In this document: piece by piece, positions 16,417 through 24,359 of the stretch
Position numbering within the stretch: the first letter of the stretch is position 1
Layout of the letters: the number at the start of each line of letters is the position of its first letter
Assembly (NCBI GenBank): GCA_050952465.1
Contig: JBMNKZ010000008.1
Span: forward strand, 124,001 to 188,000
Direction of reading: 5' to 3'
DNA from: DUPU01 sp050952465
Lineage (GTDB): Bacteria; Bacillota; Dehalobacteriia; Dehalobacteriales; Dehalobacteriaceae
DNA: 64,000 nt
The notes under the pieces: model-generated
The model's database searches: none
What the model was told of the DNA's origin: nothing
Seen by the model: the letters and a program-made list of their open reading frames with translations, nothing else
Position numbers and translations under genes: made by a program

Positions 16417-17838
16417 ATGAGGAAAATCAAGTTTGGCACCGATGGTTGGAGATCGGTAATGGCAAAAGATTTTACTTTCGATAATGTGAAGCTGGTTGTT
16501 CAAGCAATCGCCTGCTTTTTACAGGATCACCCGTTAAAAGAAAATGGTGTGGTCATCGGATATGATAATCGTTTTTTGTCAGAGCATTTTGCGGATGAAG
16601 CGGCAAAGGTTTTTGCAGGAAACGATATTAAAGCATATATTGTGAACAGAGCCACCCCTACTCCTGTGACAGCTTATGCAATTACTACCCATAATGCGGC
16701 TGGAGCCATCATGCTTACGGCCAGCCATAATCCACCCGAATATAATGGGATTAAATTTATTCCGGAGTATGCCGGGCCTGCTCTTCCGGAAGTGACAGAT
16801 AAAATTGAGAAAGAATTGGCGAGAGTATTACAGGATAATCAAATTTTCGAGATGCCCATTAAAGCAGCTGAGGCGGAAGGCTTATATGAGAAATTTGATC
16901 CCATGCCAGATTATAAAAAGCATATTAAACAATTGGTCAATTTGGATGTAATTTGTAAAGCCAATTTAAAACTAGTGGTGGATCCCATGTTTGGGGCGGG
17001 AATTGATTATCTGGATCAAATTTTTGACGAAGCAGGCTGTAATGTGATTACCATCAACAATTACCGGGATCCCCTTTTTGGCGGGAGCCTTCCTGAACCC
17101 TCGGCTCAAGTGCTTACAAAATTAAAGGCCAGGGTATTGTCTGAGGGGGCGGATTTGGGATTGGCTCTTGACGGGGATGCCGACAGGTTTGGCATTATTG
17201 ATTCCAACGGAGAATTTATCATTCCGAATCAAGTGTTGTATATGCTCTACTATCACCTGCTAAATGTCAGGAAGTGCCGGGGCCCCGTGGCCCGCACCGT
17301 AGCCACTACCCATATGTTAGATCGGATGGCGGAAAAGTTTGGTTATGAGGTGGAAGAGACTCCCGTTGGATTTAAATATATTGGAGATTCCATGAGAAAA
17401 AGGGGCAGCGTTTTAGGTGGGGAAGAAAGCGGGGGGCTGTCTATTCAAGGACATATCCCGGAAAAAGACGGTATTTTAGCTGCTTTATTGATGGCGGAAA
17501 TCAGGGCGATACATGGAAAAACCCTTACCGGGTTAATCAAACAAATCACCGATGAATTCGGTCAGGTAAGCAGTGAGCGTTTAGATGTTGCCGTGGAACC
17601 CCAGGATAAGGAGCGCATTATCAAAGAATTACAGAACTTTAGGCCTTCATCCTTTAATGGCCAAGAGGTAGTTAAGCGCATTGATGTGGACGGTACCAAA
17701 ATTATTATGGCAGATGGCTCTTGGGCTTTAATTCGTCCTTCGGGAACGGAGCCTTTATTCCGCATTTATGTGGAGGCAAATTCCCTGGAACAGATGAAGG
17801 AAATTCAAAAAGAGGTGCGGGATACTTTTAAGATGTAA
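16417..17838 (+). CDS. phosphoglucomutase/phosphomannomutase (alpha-D-phosphohexomutase)
   Basis: 473 residues. The four family loops are all present: the phosphoserine loop TASHNPPEYNG (Ser 103), the metal loop DGDADRFG, the sugar-binding loop GGEESGG and the phosphate-binding RPSGTEPLFR near the C-terminus. It moves phosphate between C1 and C6 of a hexose, feeding sugar nucleotides for envelope polymers. ATG 16417 follows GAGGAGGG; the frame is open to a TTG at 16369 that sits on the promoter -10 and is rejected. Whether glucose or mannose is preferred cannot be told from the motifs. The bifunctional SIS isomerase at 57493 could supply its substrate. Confidence 0.92.
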   Translation: MRKIKFGTDGWRSVMAKDFTFDNVKLVVQAIACFLQDHPLKENGVVIGYDNRFLSEHFADEAAKVFAGNDIKAYIVNRATPTPVTAYAITTHNAAGAIMLTASHNPPEYNGIKFIPEYAGPALPEVTDKIEKELARVLQDNQIFEMPIKAAEAEGLYEKFDPMPDYKKHIKQLVNLDVICKANLKLVVDPMFGAGIDYLDQIFDEAGCNVITINNYRDPLFGGSLPEPSAQVLTKLKARVLSEGADLGLALDGDADRFGIIDSNGEFIIPNQVLYMLYYHLLNVRKCRGPVARTVATTHMLDRMAEKFGYEVEETPVGFKYIGDSMRKRGSVLGGEESGGLSIQGHIPEKDGILAALLMAEIRAIHGKTLTGLIKQITDEFGQVSSERLDVAVEPQDKERIIKELQNFRPSSFNGQEVVKRIDVDGTKIIMADGSWALIRPSGTEPLFRIYVEANSLEQMKEIQKEVRDTFKM

Positions 17839-17916
17839 GTGACACAAGGGTGACACAAGGGGACGTTTTTACTGTGTCATTGAAAACGACACAGTAAAAA
17901 CGTCCCCTTGTGTCAC
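17839..17916. repeat. 29-bp perfect inverted repeat with a duplicated 11-mer
   Basis: Left arm 17850-17878 and right arm 17888-17916 are perfect reverse complements (GTGACACAAGGGGACG...) around a 9-nt loop. The first 11 bases of the left arm (GTGACACAAGG) also occur directly before it at 17839-17849. It lies between convergent genes and could end transcription both ways, but its symmetry and duplicated edge suggest a REP or MITE-like mobile palindrome. Confidence 0.85.
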
Positions 17917-17921
17917 TTGGG

Positions 17922-18398
17922 TCAGGATACCCTGTTTTCTAGGACAGCTTTCACTGCTTCTTTTATTTCTTCATAGCCGGTGCAGCGGCAGATATTTGAC
18001 TGCAGCCATTCTTCCATCACCAGATCATCCGCATCCGGGTGAATAGTCGCCAGAGCATGACAAACCATTAAGAAACCTGACGTGCAATAGCCGCATTGAA
18101 AACCCCAATTTTCCACAAAGGCTTTTTGGATAGGGGCATTTTCCAGGCCTTCTACGGTGGTGATCTTGTGACCCACTGCCTCTACAGCCAGCATGAGACA
18201 GGATTTGATAGGCCAGCCGTCAATTAAGACCGTACAGGCACCGCAATCCCCGTTTTCACAGCCCGGCTTAGCACCGGTTAATCCGCAGTGTTCCCTTAAT
18301 ACATATAATAAGGTGTCAGATGGTCTGATGGATACCGACCTTATTTGATTATTGATATCCAAATCAATATTATTTTGACCCGCATGGTAAATTTGCAT
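17922..18398 (-). CDS. [2Fe-2S] subunit of a molybdenum hydroxylase (xanthine dehydrogenase family)
   Basis: 158 residues. The plant-type ferredoxin cluster motif CENGDCGACTV plus the downstream Cys of SCLML bind one [2Fe-2S] centre; the C-terminal helical domain holds QCGYCTSGF and NICRCTGYEE for the second. This subunit passes electrons from the molybdopterin site to FAD. The ATG overlaps the stop of the FAD subunit by one base (TGATG). It is the last gene of a minus-strand operon that ends at the 29-bp inverted repeat. The oxidised substrate is not set by this subunit. Confidence 0.94.
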   Translation of the reverse strand: MQIYHAGQNNIDLDINNQIRSVSIRPSDTLLYVLREHCGLTGAKPGCENGDCGACTVLIDGWPIKSCLMLAVEAVGHKITTVEGLENAPIQKAFVENWGFQCGYCTSGFLMVCHALATIHPDADDLVMEEWLQSNICRCTGYEEIKEAVKAVLENRVS

Positions 18399-19234
18399 CA
18401 GTCTGCTTCCTCCAGGGTGGTCAATGTATTTAACAGTGTATTCCTCAACACATAGTTCCGGAATTTTGCTGAACCAACATTATTATCAAGGATAGGTGTC
18501 GGTAAATGCATGAGGGCATCACTGATCCGCTCCTCCAGTGATTTACTTTTGTTATTTAGAGCTTCCTCCAGTTGAATTGACCTAAAGGGAAAAGAACAGA
18601 CCCCGCTTAGGCCCACTCTAATCTTTCCGTCTTTTTTTATGGCAGCAAGGGAAACAAGAGGATAATCTATTTTCTCGTTTTTTGTTTTTTTCACATGGAC
18701 ATATGGCAGATTCAAATAATCCTGGTTAATGATCAATTGCACCAGGAATTCCCCGTTTTCCAGATTAATTCTTTCCTGAAAAATATCCCGGAAAGGCACC
18801 TGTCTTGTCCCGAAATTTCCGGCGACCACGGCCTCACAATCTGTGAGCAATAAGGGAAGTGTTGTCTCCCGGTACATAATGGTCCCGGCTATGTTGCCCC
18901 CGATAGTAATCTTTCCTTGCACGGTGTGGTCAGCAATACGCCCGCAGGCCTTCTCCAGGAGGGGGTAGATTTTGGACTCGGTGATCTGGGTAAGAGTTAC
19001 CCCTGAGCCGATAATCAATTTACCGTCCCTGATCTCAAGTACCCGGCATTCGGGAATTTTTTTTAAATCAATCACTGCTTTGGTATGGATATTTTCCGTC
19101 CGGGCCATGGTGATGATTTCCGTGCCTCCTCCGTAATAAACAGGGTTCTTCTTTTGTATCTGCATTTCGTCAAAAGCCTGTGCCGCCTCAGCCAGGGTAT
19201 CCGGTCGATAGTAATCAAAATCAAAGGGAATCAT
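18398..19234 (-). CDS. FAD-binding subunit of a molybdenum hydroxylase
   Basis: 278 residues, typical for the CutM/XdhB-type FAD subunit. The N-terminal YYRPDTLAEAAQAF and YYGGGTEI motifs and the TIGGNIAGTI loop (about residues 100-115) are the FAD-binding signatures. It accepts electrons from the iron-sulfur subunit and delivers them to an acceptor. The start overlaps the stop of the large subunit by one base (TAATG), and its stop overlaps the next start, so all three subunits are translationally coupled. Confidence 0.93.
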   Translation of the reverse strand: MIPFDFDYYRPDTLAEAAQAFDEMQIQKKNPVYYGGGTEIITMARTENIHTKAVIDLKKIPECRVLEIRDGKLIIGSGVTLTQITESKIYPLLEKACGRIADHTVQGKITIGGNIAGTIMYRETTLPLLLTDCEAVVAGNFGTRQVPFRDIFQERINLENGEFLVQLIINQDYLNLPYVHVKKTKNEKIDYPLVSLAAIKKDGKIRVGLSGVCSFPFRSIQLEEALNNKSKSLEERISDALMHLPTPILDNNVGSAKFRNYVLRNTLLNTLTTLEEAD

Positions 19235-21552
19235 TACATCCCTCCTGTTTTTGTTTTCCAGATAAATTCCGGAGTAATGGGAAAATGGTTCAAATCCACT
19301 TGGGCTGCCGAAGAAAGAGCATTGGCCAGAGCACCGGGCATACCGATGACACCGTGCTCCGCCAATCCCCGTGCACCGTAGGGAGCATCGACCTGGGGAG
19401 TTTCTACGAATTCCACCAGATATTCCGGGTTTTCTCCGAAATGCATGACCTTGTAGGTACGGAGACTGGTGTCCAGTACCACTCCGTCCGCTCCGTATGT
19501 ATATCCCTCCCGGCTGCCCATGCCAAGACCCATGCTCATTCCGCCGGTAATGAGCCCTCGGGCTGTCTTAGGGTTAATTACTTTTCCCACATCAATCACT
19601 GTAGCCGCCTTAATCAGTCGATAGGTGAATTCCTTGGTATCATACTCCACCTCTACTGCCTGAACGCCCACGGTCCAGCCCGGCCCGGACTTACCCTTTC
19701 CTGTTTCCGGATCAAGGGGGGTGAGGTGATTCATGATATAGCTCCCCCGGCCTAAAACTTGTCCGGCAATACCATTGCCGTTGGGGTACTTATAACCATG
19801 GACAATATCGGCAAATGCCACGTAAATAGTGGGATCTTCCTTTAAAAAGACTTTTTCTTCTGCGATATCCAATTGATCCGGTGAGCATCTCATGACTGTA
19901 GCCGCTAAACTTTTCAGCTGACGAATCACGTCCTCGGCAGCTTCCAGAACAGCCTGGCCCATCATAAAGGTGGTCATACTGGCCACGGTCTTCCAGTGTT
20001 CCGGTGAGGTTTGGGTATCTACATCCAGATAAACATGGATTCGATTGACATCCATCTTCATTTTTTCCGCTAATATCTGGGCCGCCGTAGTTTTCATCGC
20101 GGGACCTATTTCCGATGCCCCGCAATTAAGGTTAATACTTCCATCAGTATTAAAACTGATAAACACCCCCGAGATGGCATCAGTAGGGGAATTAGAGGTT
20201 TTCCAAAGGCAGCTGATTCCTTTAGCCCGCACTTTGTTTCCCCCGATTTCCAAACGCATGCCTTCCTGCCAGTTAATTAACCCTTTCATTTTTTCTAGAC
20301 ACTGGGTCAAATTTCCTAAATTACTGGAGGTTAACTTCACCTGGGTGGGAGAAAAGTTTCCCGGCTTGATGGCATTTTTTAAGCGTAGTTCCAAAGGATC
20401 CATGTCTAAATGAAAGGCTAATTTATCCATAGTTCGTTCCATACAGAAGGTATATTCCGCATGGCCGAAGCCTCTGAAAGAGGTGATATAGGGATGATTA
20501 GTATAGACACAGTAAGAGTCACACCAAACATTTTCAATATTATAGGGGCCGGTGCAATCAATAGCAATGGACTTAGCCATCCGGGGCCCGATATCGGAGT
20601 AAGCTCCGCAGTCTACCATAAAGGTAAACTCCGCTGCCTTAATGATGCCATCCCTGGTGGCACCTAATTTAATTTTTCCTTCCAGGCCCATGCCACAGGG
20701 TGATATGGTAAAATCCTCTTCACGGGTATTAACGATCTTCACCGGCCTGCCCCCAACAGACTTTGTGGCAATATAGGCCAAGATCTCCAATTGGGCAGTG
20801 ACCTTACCGCCAAAGGCTCCTCCCACTAAAGGAGTATGCACAATGACTTTTCCCTCATCCAGCTGAAAGATCTGTGTCAAATGCTTCTTGACAGAAAAGG
20901 GGGCTTGAGATGAGGTGTGAATAATTATTCTGCCGTCGGGTAAAATTTCTGCCCGGCAGTTTCGTGTCTCCATGGCCACATGATTCACCTGGGGATGGGA
21001 GAAACTTAATTCTACCACTGTATCACTTTCTGCCCAGCCTTTTTCCATATCACCTTTACGTATTTTTGTATGATTATTAATGTTGGTGCCTGGTATCGGC
21101 TCTACTTCCCTATTATCTGAATACTGCCCCAAGTTTTCATGGATTATGGGGGCGGAGGGCTTCATAGCATCTGACGGGGAATTGAGCACAGGGAGAGGCT
21201 CATAGTCAACTTTGATCTTTTTTACCCCTTCCATGGCCTGCCATTCACTCTCACCAACCACCAGTGCCACCGGCTCACCAAAATATCGTACTTTGTCTCT
21301 GGCGATTGGGGGCTGGTCATATAGTGCTGTGCCGCATAAGACAGGGAAATCCTTACCGGTTACTACAGCCCTAATACCCGGGGAGGACAAAGCCTCATTA
21401 ATGTCCAGAGTCTTTATAATTCCATGGGCTACAGTGCTGGTTAACATTTTTACATACAAAATGCCCCGTTCATGAAAATCGTTATTATATTTTGCTCTCC
21501 CGGTAACCTTTGACCAAGATTCCTTTCTGGTTACACTGACGCCAATAGACAC
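19234..21552 (-). CDS. molybdopterin-binding large subunit of a molybdenum hydroxylase
   Basis: 772 residues, normal for CutL/XdhA-type subunits. N-terminal RKESWSKVTGRAKYNND, cofactor motifs GGAFGGKVTAQLE and SFRGFGHAEY, a third at MKTTAAQILAEKM, and the C-terminal LAEHGVIGMPGALANA with the presumed catalytic Glu. The enzyme hydroxylates an aldehyde, purine or N-heterocycle with water. Substrate pocket residues could not be assigned, and no purine-catabolism genes flank the operon, so calling it xanthine dehydrogenase would go beyond the evidence. It follows a small Cys-rich protein in the same operon. Confidence 0.93.
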   Translation of the reverse strand: MSIGVSVTRKESWSKVTGRAKYNNDFHERGILYVKMLTSTVAHGIIKTLDINEALSSPGIRAVVTGKDFPVLCGTALYDQPPIARDKVRYFGEPVALVVGESEWQAMEGVKKIKVDYEPLPVLNSPSDAMKPSAPIIHENLGQYSDNREVEPIPGTNINNHTKIRKGDMEKGWAESDTVVELSFSHPQVNHVAMETRNCRAEILPDGRIIIHTSSQAPFSVKKHLTQIFQLDEGKVIVHTPLVGGAFGGKVTAQLEILAYIATKSVGGRPVKIVNTREEDFTISPCGMGLEGKIKLGATRDGIIKAAEFTFMVDCGAYSDIGPRMAKSIAIDCTGPYNIENVWCDSYCVYTNHPYITSFRGFGHAEYTFCMERTMDKLAFHLDMDPLELRLKNAIKPGNFSPTQVKLTSSNLGNLTQCLEKMKGLINWQEGMRLEIGGNKVRAKGISCLWKTSNSPTDAISGVFISFNTDGSINLNCGASEIGPAMKTTAAQILAEKMKMDVNRIHVYLDVDTQTSPEHWKTVASMTTFMMGQAVLEAAEDVIRQLKSLAATVMRCSPDQLDIAEEKVFLKEDPTIYVAFADIVHGYKYPNGNGIAGQVLGRGSYIMNHLTPLDPETGKGKSGPGWTVGVQAVEVEYDTKEFTYRLIKAATVIDVGKVINPKTARGLITGGMSMGLGMGSREGYTYGADGVVLDTSLRTYKVMHFGENPEYLVEFVETPQVDAPYGARGLAEHGVIGMPGALANALSSAAQVDLNHFPITPEFIWKTKTGGM

Positions 21553-21574
21553 TGATTCTTCCTCCTGTACTAAA

Positions 21575-21733
21575 TTATTCTAACCTGGTCACCCTATGAT
21601 CAAAAAGGTCTTTATAACAAGAGGAACATAATTCTTTTCCCTTCCCCCATGGGACTGGGGTATCGTTTTCTAATGGATCTAAATCCCGTAATGATTTACC
21701 GCACATAAGGCATTTATTTACTTCATAATCCAT
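21575..21733 (-). CDS. small Cys-rich zinc-binding protein
   Basis: 52 residues, with CLMCG near the N-terminus and CSSC near the C-terminus, a probable single zinc knuckle. ATG 21733 is preceded on its strand by AAAGGATGTG; the frame is open further up but without a better site. It lies 22 bp upstream of the molybdenum hydroxylase large subunit, on the same strand, so it likely belongs to that operon. No named family recognised; a role in cofactor handling or regulation is possible but unsupported. Confidence 0.55.
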   Translation of the reverse strand: MDYEVNKCLMCGKSLRDLDPLENDTPVPWGKGKELCSSCYKDLFDHRVTRLE

Positions 21734-21757
21734 GAAAGTATCACATCCTTTAAACAT

Positions 21758-21788
21758 AAAAAAGCGTGTTAATGACACACTTTTTTTA
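21758..21788 (-). terminator. hairpin with T-run, possible attenuator of the hydroxylase operon
   Basis: On the minus strand AAAAAAG + GTGT pair with ACAC + CTTTTTT around a 5-nt loop, one mismatch. It is 25 bp upstream of the first gene of the minus-strand operon and could also act in the plus direction. Confidence 0.45.
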
Positions 21789-21855
21789 GCTATTATGTGT
21801 CAAGAAAGGTAGATTATACATAAAATAGAGTACTAATGCGAAGGGATGAAAGCTG

Positions 21856-22320
21856 ATGCCATGGGTAATTGCTTTATTGTCTTTTATCGCGGGATATTTT
21901 TTAATTTTAGCGGCACTGGTATGGTCTGCCTGCCAAGCCAAAATAGAAGGGGACAGGTTAATATTAATTTTGATTTTTAAAGACGCCGAAGCATCGGTGG
22001 AGGCAGTAATGTGGGATTTATTCCGCTTAAAGAGCTGGAATTATCAGGGTTTAAACTTTTTGGTGATAGATGATAAATCTCAGGATGATACATTGCCTAT
22101 CCTAAAAAAGATGCGAAAAAGATATCCTTTTATCTTAATTAGCACTTCTTATAGAAAAAAAGTTGAGCAGGTGATTGAGGGGCAGGGAAGAAGAATGCGC
22201 GTGCTAAAAGTTACCGGTTCGGAATGTCCCAGGCTTGTCCGAAAAAAAATCCTTTTTTTATTAAACCAATTAGATCACTGTCCCGCCGAAGGAGATCCTC
22301 CCTTAAGAAAATACTCATAA
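21856..22320 (+). CDS. hypothetical protein with N-terminal membrane segment, GT2-like core
   Basis: 154 residues. An N-terminal membrane helix (about 3-24) is followed by a short alpha/beta domain containing LNFLVIDDKSQDDTLPIL, which resembles the UDP-binding DDxSxDxT stretch of family 2 glycosyltransferases. The domain is too short for a complete GT-A fold and no acceptor-site motif follows, so it is either a degenerate or truncated relative, or the similarity is accidental. Start ATG follows AAGGGATG. It diverges from the molybdenum hydroxylase operon and ends before a strong terminator. Function unknown. Confidence 0.6.
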   Translation: MPWVIALLSFIAGYFLILAALVWSACQAKIEGDRLILILIFKDAEASVEAVMWDLFRLKSWNYQGLNFLVIDDKSQDDTLPILKKMRKRYPFILISTSYRKKVEQVIEGQGRRMRVLKVTGSECPRLVRKKILFLLNQLDHCPAEGDPPLRKYS

Positions 22321-22377
22321 ACAGAGTTTCTGATAAACATATCATAATGTACTTTCTGATGTGCTCTGTTGATGGGT

Positions 22378-22406
22378 AAAGCCCCCCGGGGGCTTTTGCT
22401 TTTTTA
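22378..22406 (+). terminator. rho-independent terminator
   Basis: AAAGCCCCC and GGGGGCTTT form a 9-bp GC-rich stem followed by TTGCTTTTTT. Confidence 0.8.
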
Positions 22407-22615
22407 GAGGAAAAACCCCTTTAAAAAAGAATAGTAACATTAAATGTAAAATGGGGGCCAGAGGCCCGGGATCATAAAAAGTATCTGAGTAAAAAGCGAC
22501 AGGGAACGGGAAGACGCCTTAAGATTACGAATTATGTGGTAATTGTAGAATCTTATATAAATTTTCATGAGATTAAATTAAAATTAAAGTTGGATAAACG
22601 AAGAAGGGATCTAGT

Positions 22616-23353
22616 ATGAAGCAATTTTTTGCTGATTGGTGGCGGGCTTTGCTGAATTTAATTTTTCCTACTTGCCGATGCCTTTATTGTGGACAGGAAG
22701 GTGTACTGGACGAGGGCGGCCTATGCTCAAGCTGTCGGGAAAAGTTGAAGGCAGAAGAGGATTTTTCCCTATGTGCTCTTTGTCCTACCTTTATACCCAT
22801 TGGGGATAAATACTGCCCCAACTGCTGGGAGGGAAAAAGGCACTGGTTTGATGCTGGTATTGCAGTTTTTCCCTATCATGGGGCCCTGCGGGATATGATT
22901 CATGATTTTAAATATCGGGGTAGAAAGAAGTGGGCAAAGCCCCTGGGGTTACTGATGGTAGAGACTCTCCAAAAAGACCCGCGCTTTCATGCCATTGATA
23001 TGGTGGTTCCCGTGCCCTTACATGTGAAAAGAAAGGCCATGAGGGGCTACAATCAAAGTGAGCTTTTAGCCAAGGAAATTGGCCGTAGCCTAGGATTACC
23101 GGTAGCAGTAGATATTCTTTGCCGGATAAAAGATACTCCTTCCCAAACCGGGCTCAGGAGAAAGGGACGTCAAATGAATTTGGCCGATGCCTTTCAAATC
23201 ATTGATTCCAGTTCCCTTCGGGGAAAAAATATCCTTTTAGTGGACGATATTTATACCACAGGAGCCACTGTGGAAACATGCTCCCGGATTCTGAAGACAG
23301 AAGGTGTAAAAAGTGTTTTTGTAGTTACATGTGCCGCGGGAAAATGCTATTAA
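22616..23353 (+). CDS. comF: ComF family phosphoribosyltransferase-like protein
   Basis: 245 residues. The N-terminal double zinc finger has C-x-C-x-x-C, C-x-x-C (LCSSC), CALC and CPNC pairs within the first ~75 residues. The C-terminal PRTase fold has the PRPP-binding motif LLVDDIYTTGATVETC. ComFC-type proteins are needed for DNA uptake during transformation. ATG start follows GAAGAAGGGATC. In Firmicutes the order comF-hpf-secA-prfB is common and is conserved here. A DnaA-box-like cluster lies behind the gene. Confidence 0.92.
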   Translation: MKQFFADWWRALLNLIFPTCRCLYCGQEGVLDEGGLCSSCREKLKAEEDFSLCALCPTFIPIGDKYCPNCWEGKRHWFDAGIAVFPYHGALRDMIHDFKYRGRKKWAKPLGLLMVETLQKDPRFHAIDMVVPVPLHVKRKAMRGYNQSELLAKEIGRSLGLPVAVDILCRIKDTPSQTGLRRKGRQMNLADAFQIIDSSSLRGKNILLVDDIYTTGATVETCSRILKTEGVKSVFVVTCAAGKCY

Positions 23354-23661
23354 TTGTAATTTTCCGACATAATTTTTGTCTTCCACAAGGAAATTCACAG
23401 GGAAAGACCCAATTCTAGCTGGTTATTAACAGATCTGTCCACATTATCCACAGAAAATACATCCACAATGAACTTTGGAGAAACAGCCTTTCGACATTTA
23501 AAAAATTAACGACGAAAAGCTTATCGATCAAAATATTGTAAATAACGGTATTATTTAACAGGGGATTGGAAAAAATGTTTTAGGACCACCCTTATCTTGA
23601 AGGATTTTTTACTGATAACGGGAATATTATTAGTATTATAACGGTGGAAGGAGATGGTTTT
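23354..23661. other. 308-bp gap with DnaA-box-like cluster and hpf promoter
   Basis: Between comF and hpf. No gene or terminator seen. Six same-strand 9-mers resembling TTATNCACA start at 23379, 23391, 23423, 23435, 23444 and 23459; the one at 23444 (TTATCCACA) is perfect and the one at 23423 has one mismatch. A sigma-H-like promoter for hpf follows at 23599-23625. Confidence 0.5.
23599..23625 (+). promoter_or_regulatory. candidate sigma-H promoter for hpf
   Basis: GAAGGATTT fits the sigma-H -35 consensus RnAGGAwWW at every position; CGGGAAT after 11 bases matches the -10 RnnGAAT except for the first purine. The hpf homologue of Bacillus subtilis is under sigma-H and sigma-B control, which supports the call. 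Confidence 0.45.
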
Positions 23662-24183
23662 GTGAATATCATTCTGAAAGGCCGAAATATCGAAGTCACC
23701 GATGCTCTCCGCGAATATGTGGACAAAAGGCTAGGCAAGTTGACCAAGTATATTGAAGGTTTAGACGAAGCACAAGTTACTTTATTAGTCGAAAAGGATC
23801 GCCACCGTGTGGAAGTAACCATTCCTCTAAATGGTCTGATCCTTAGAGGTGAAGAAGAAACTATTGACATGTATAGTTCCATCGATTTAGTAATTGAAAA
23901 ATTAGAAAAGCAGATTGAAAAGTACAAAAGCCGTATAAATAAAAGAGCCAAAAACCAAACCATCAGGGGAATTACCGTTAAGAATGAGGAAAACCTTGAG
24001 GAACCAAGGGTCGTCAGAACAAAACGATTTGCCTTCAAGCCGATGCCGGTGGAAGAAGCAATTTTGCAAATGAATTTGCTGGGACATAATTTCTTTGTAT
24101 TCTCTAATGCAGAAACTGATGAGGTTAATGTAGTATATAAGAGAAAAGACGGCAACTATGGATTGATTGAGCCGGAATTCTAA
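23662..24183 (+). CDS. hpf: ribosome hibernation promoting factor, long form
   Basis: 173 residues, the long HPF form. The N-terminal S30AE domain (about 1-100: IILKGRNIEVTDALREYVDK) binds the 30S decoding region; after a linker, the C-terminal domain (about 115-173: RFAFKPMPVEEAILQMNLLG) mediates 100S ribosome dimer formation. GTG 23662 is seven bases after GGAAGGAGA; the upstream GTG at 23644 overlaps that site and is rejected. It lies directly before secA, the standard Firmicute order. Confidence 0.94.
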   Translation: MNIILKGRNIEVTDALREYVDKRLGKLTKYIEGLDEAQVTLLVEKDRHRVEVTIPLNGLILRGEEETIDMYSSIDLVIEKLEKQIEKYKSRINKRAKNQTIRGITVKNEENLEEPRVVRTKRFAFKPMPVEEAILQMNLLGHNFFVFSNAETDEVNVVYKRKDGNYGLIEPEF

Positions 24184-24199
24184 CAGCATTGAATTATTT

Positions 24200-24226
24200 C
24201 AGGGACGATCTAAAGGGTCGTCCCTG
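24200..24226 (+). terminator. hairpin after hpf
   Basis: CAGGGACGA (24200-24208) pairs perfectly with TCGTCCCTG (24218-24226); the following AATTTACT is a weak T-run, so it may be a partial terminator or a transcript-stabilising hairpin. Confidence 0.5.
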
Positions 24227-24310
24227 AATTTACTCTGAATTTATATGAATTTCTGATCACCTTGAAGATTGTCATGGGAAATGATAAAATATATTGATAC
24301 CATAGTTGAC

Positions 24311-24334
24311 AAAGGAACCATATGGTTCCTTTTT
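24311..24334 (+). terminator. 22-nt palindrome with T-run in the secA leader
   Basis: AAAGGAACCAT and ATGGTTCCTTT form a perfect palindrome followed by TT, 26 bp before the secA start. It may end read-through from hpf or attenuate secA. Confidence 0.55.
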
Positions 24335-24359
24335 GATTTAATAGTAAGGGGGGATTACC

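Noticed and set aside
19085..19755. Plus-strand open frames opposite the molybdenum hydroxylase genes
   Set aside because: Codon shadows of strongly conserved minus-strand genes; no ribosome site or domain.
22321..22375. Imperfect stem and repeated TTTCTGAT behind the 21856 gene as another repeat-family member
   Set aside because: Only short shared words; the true terminator follows at 22378.
23592..24155. 187-codon minus-strand frame opposite hpf
   Set aside because: Shadow of hpf, whose product is clearly recognised.
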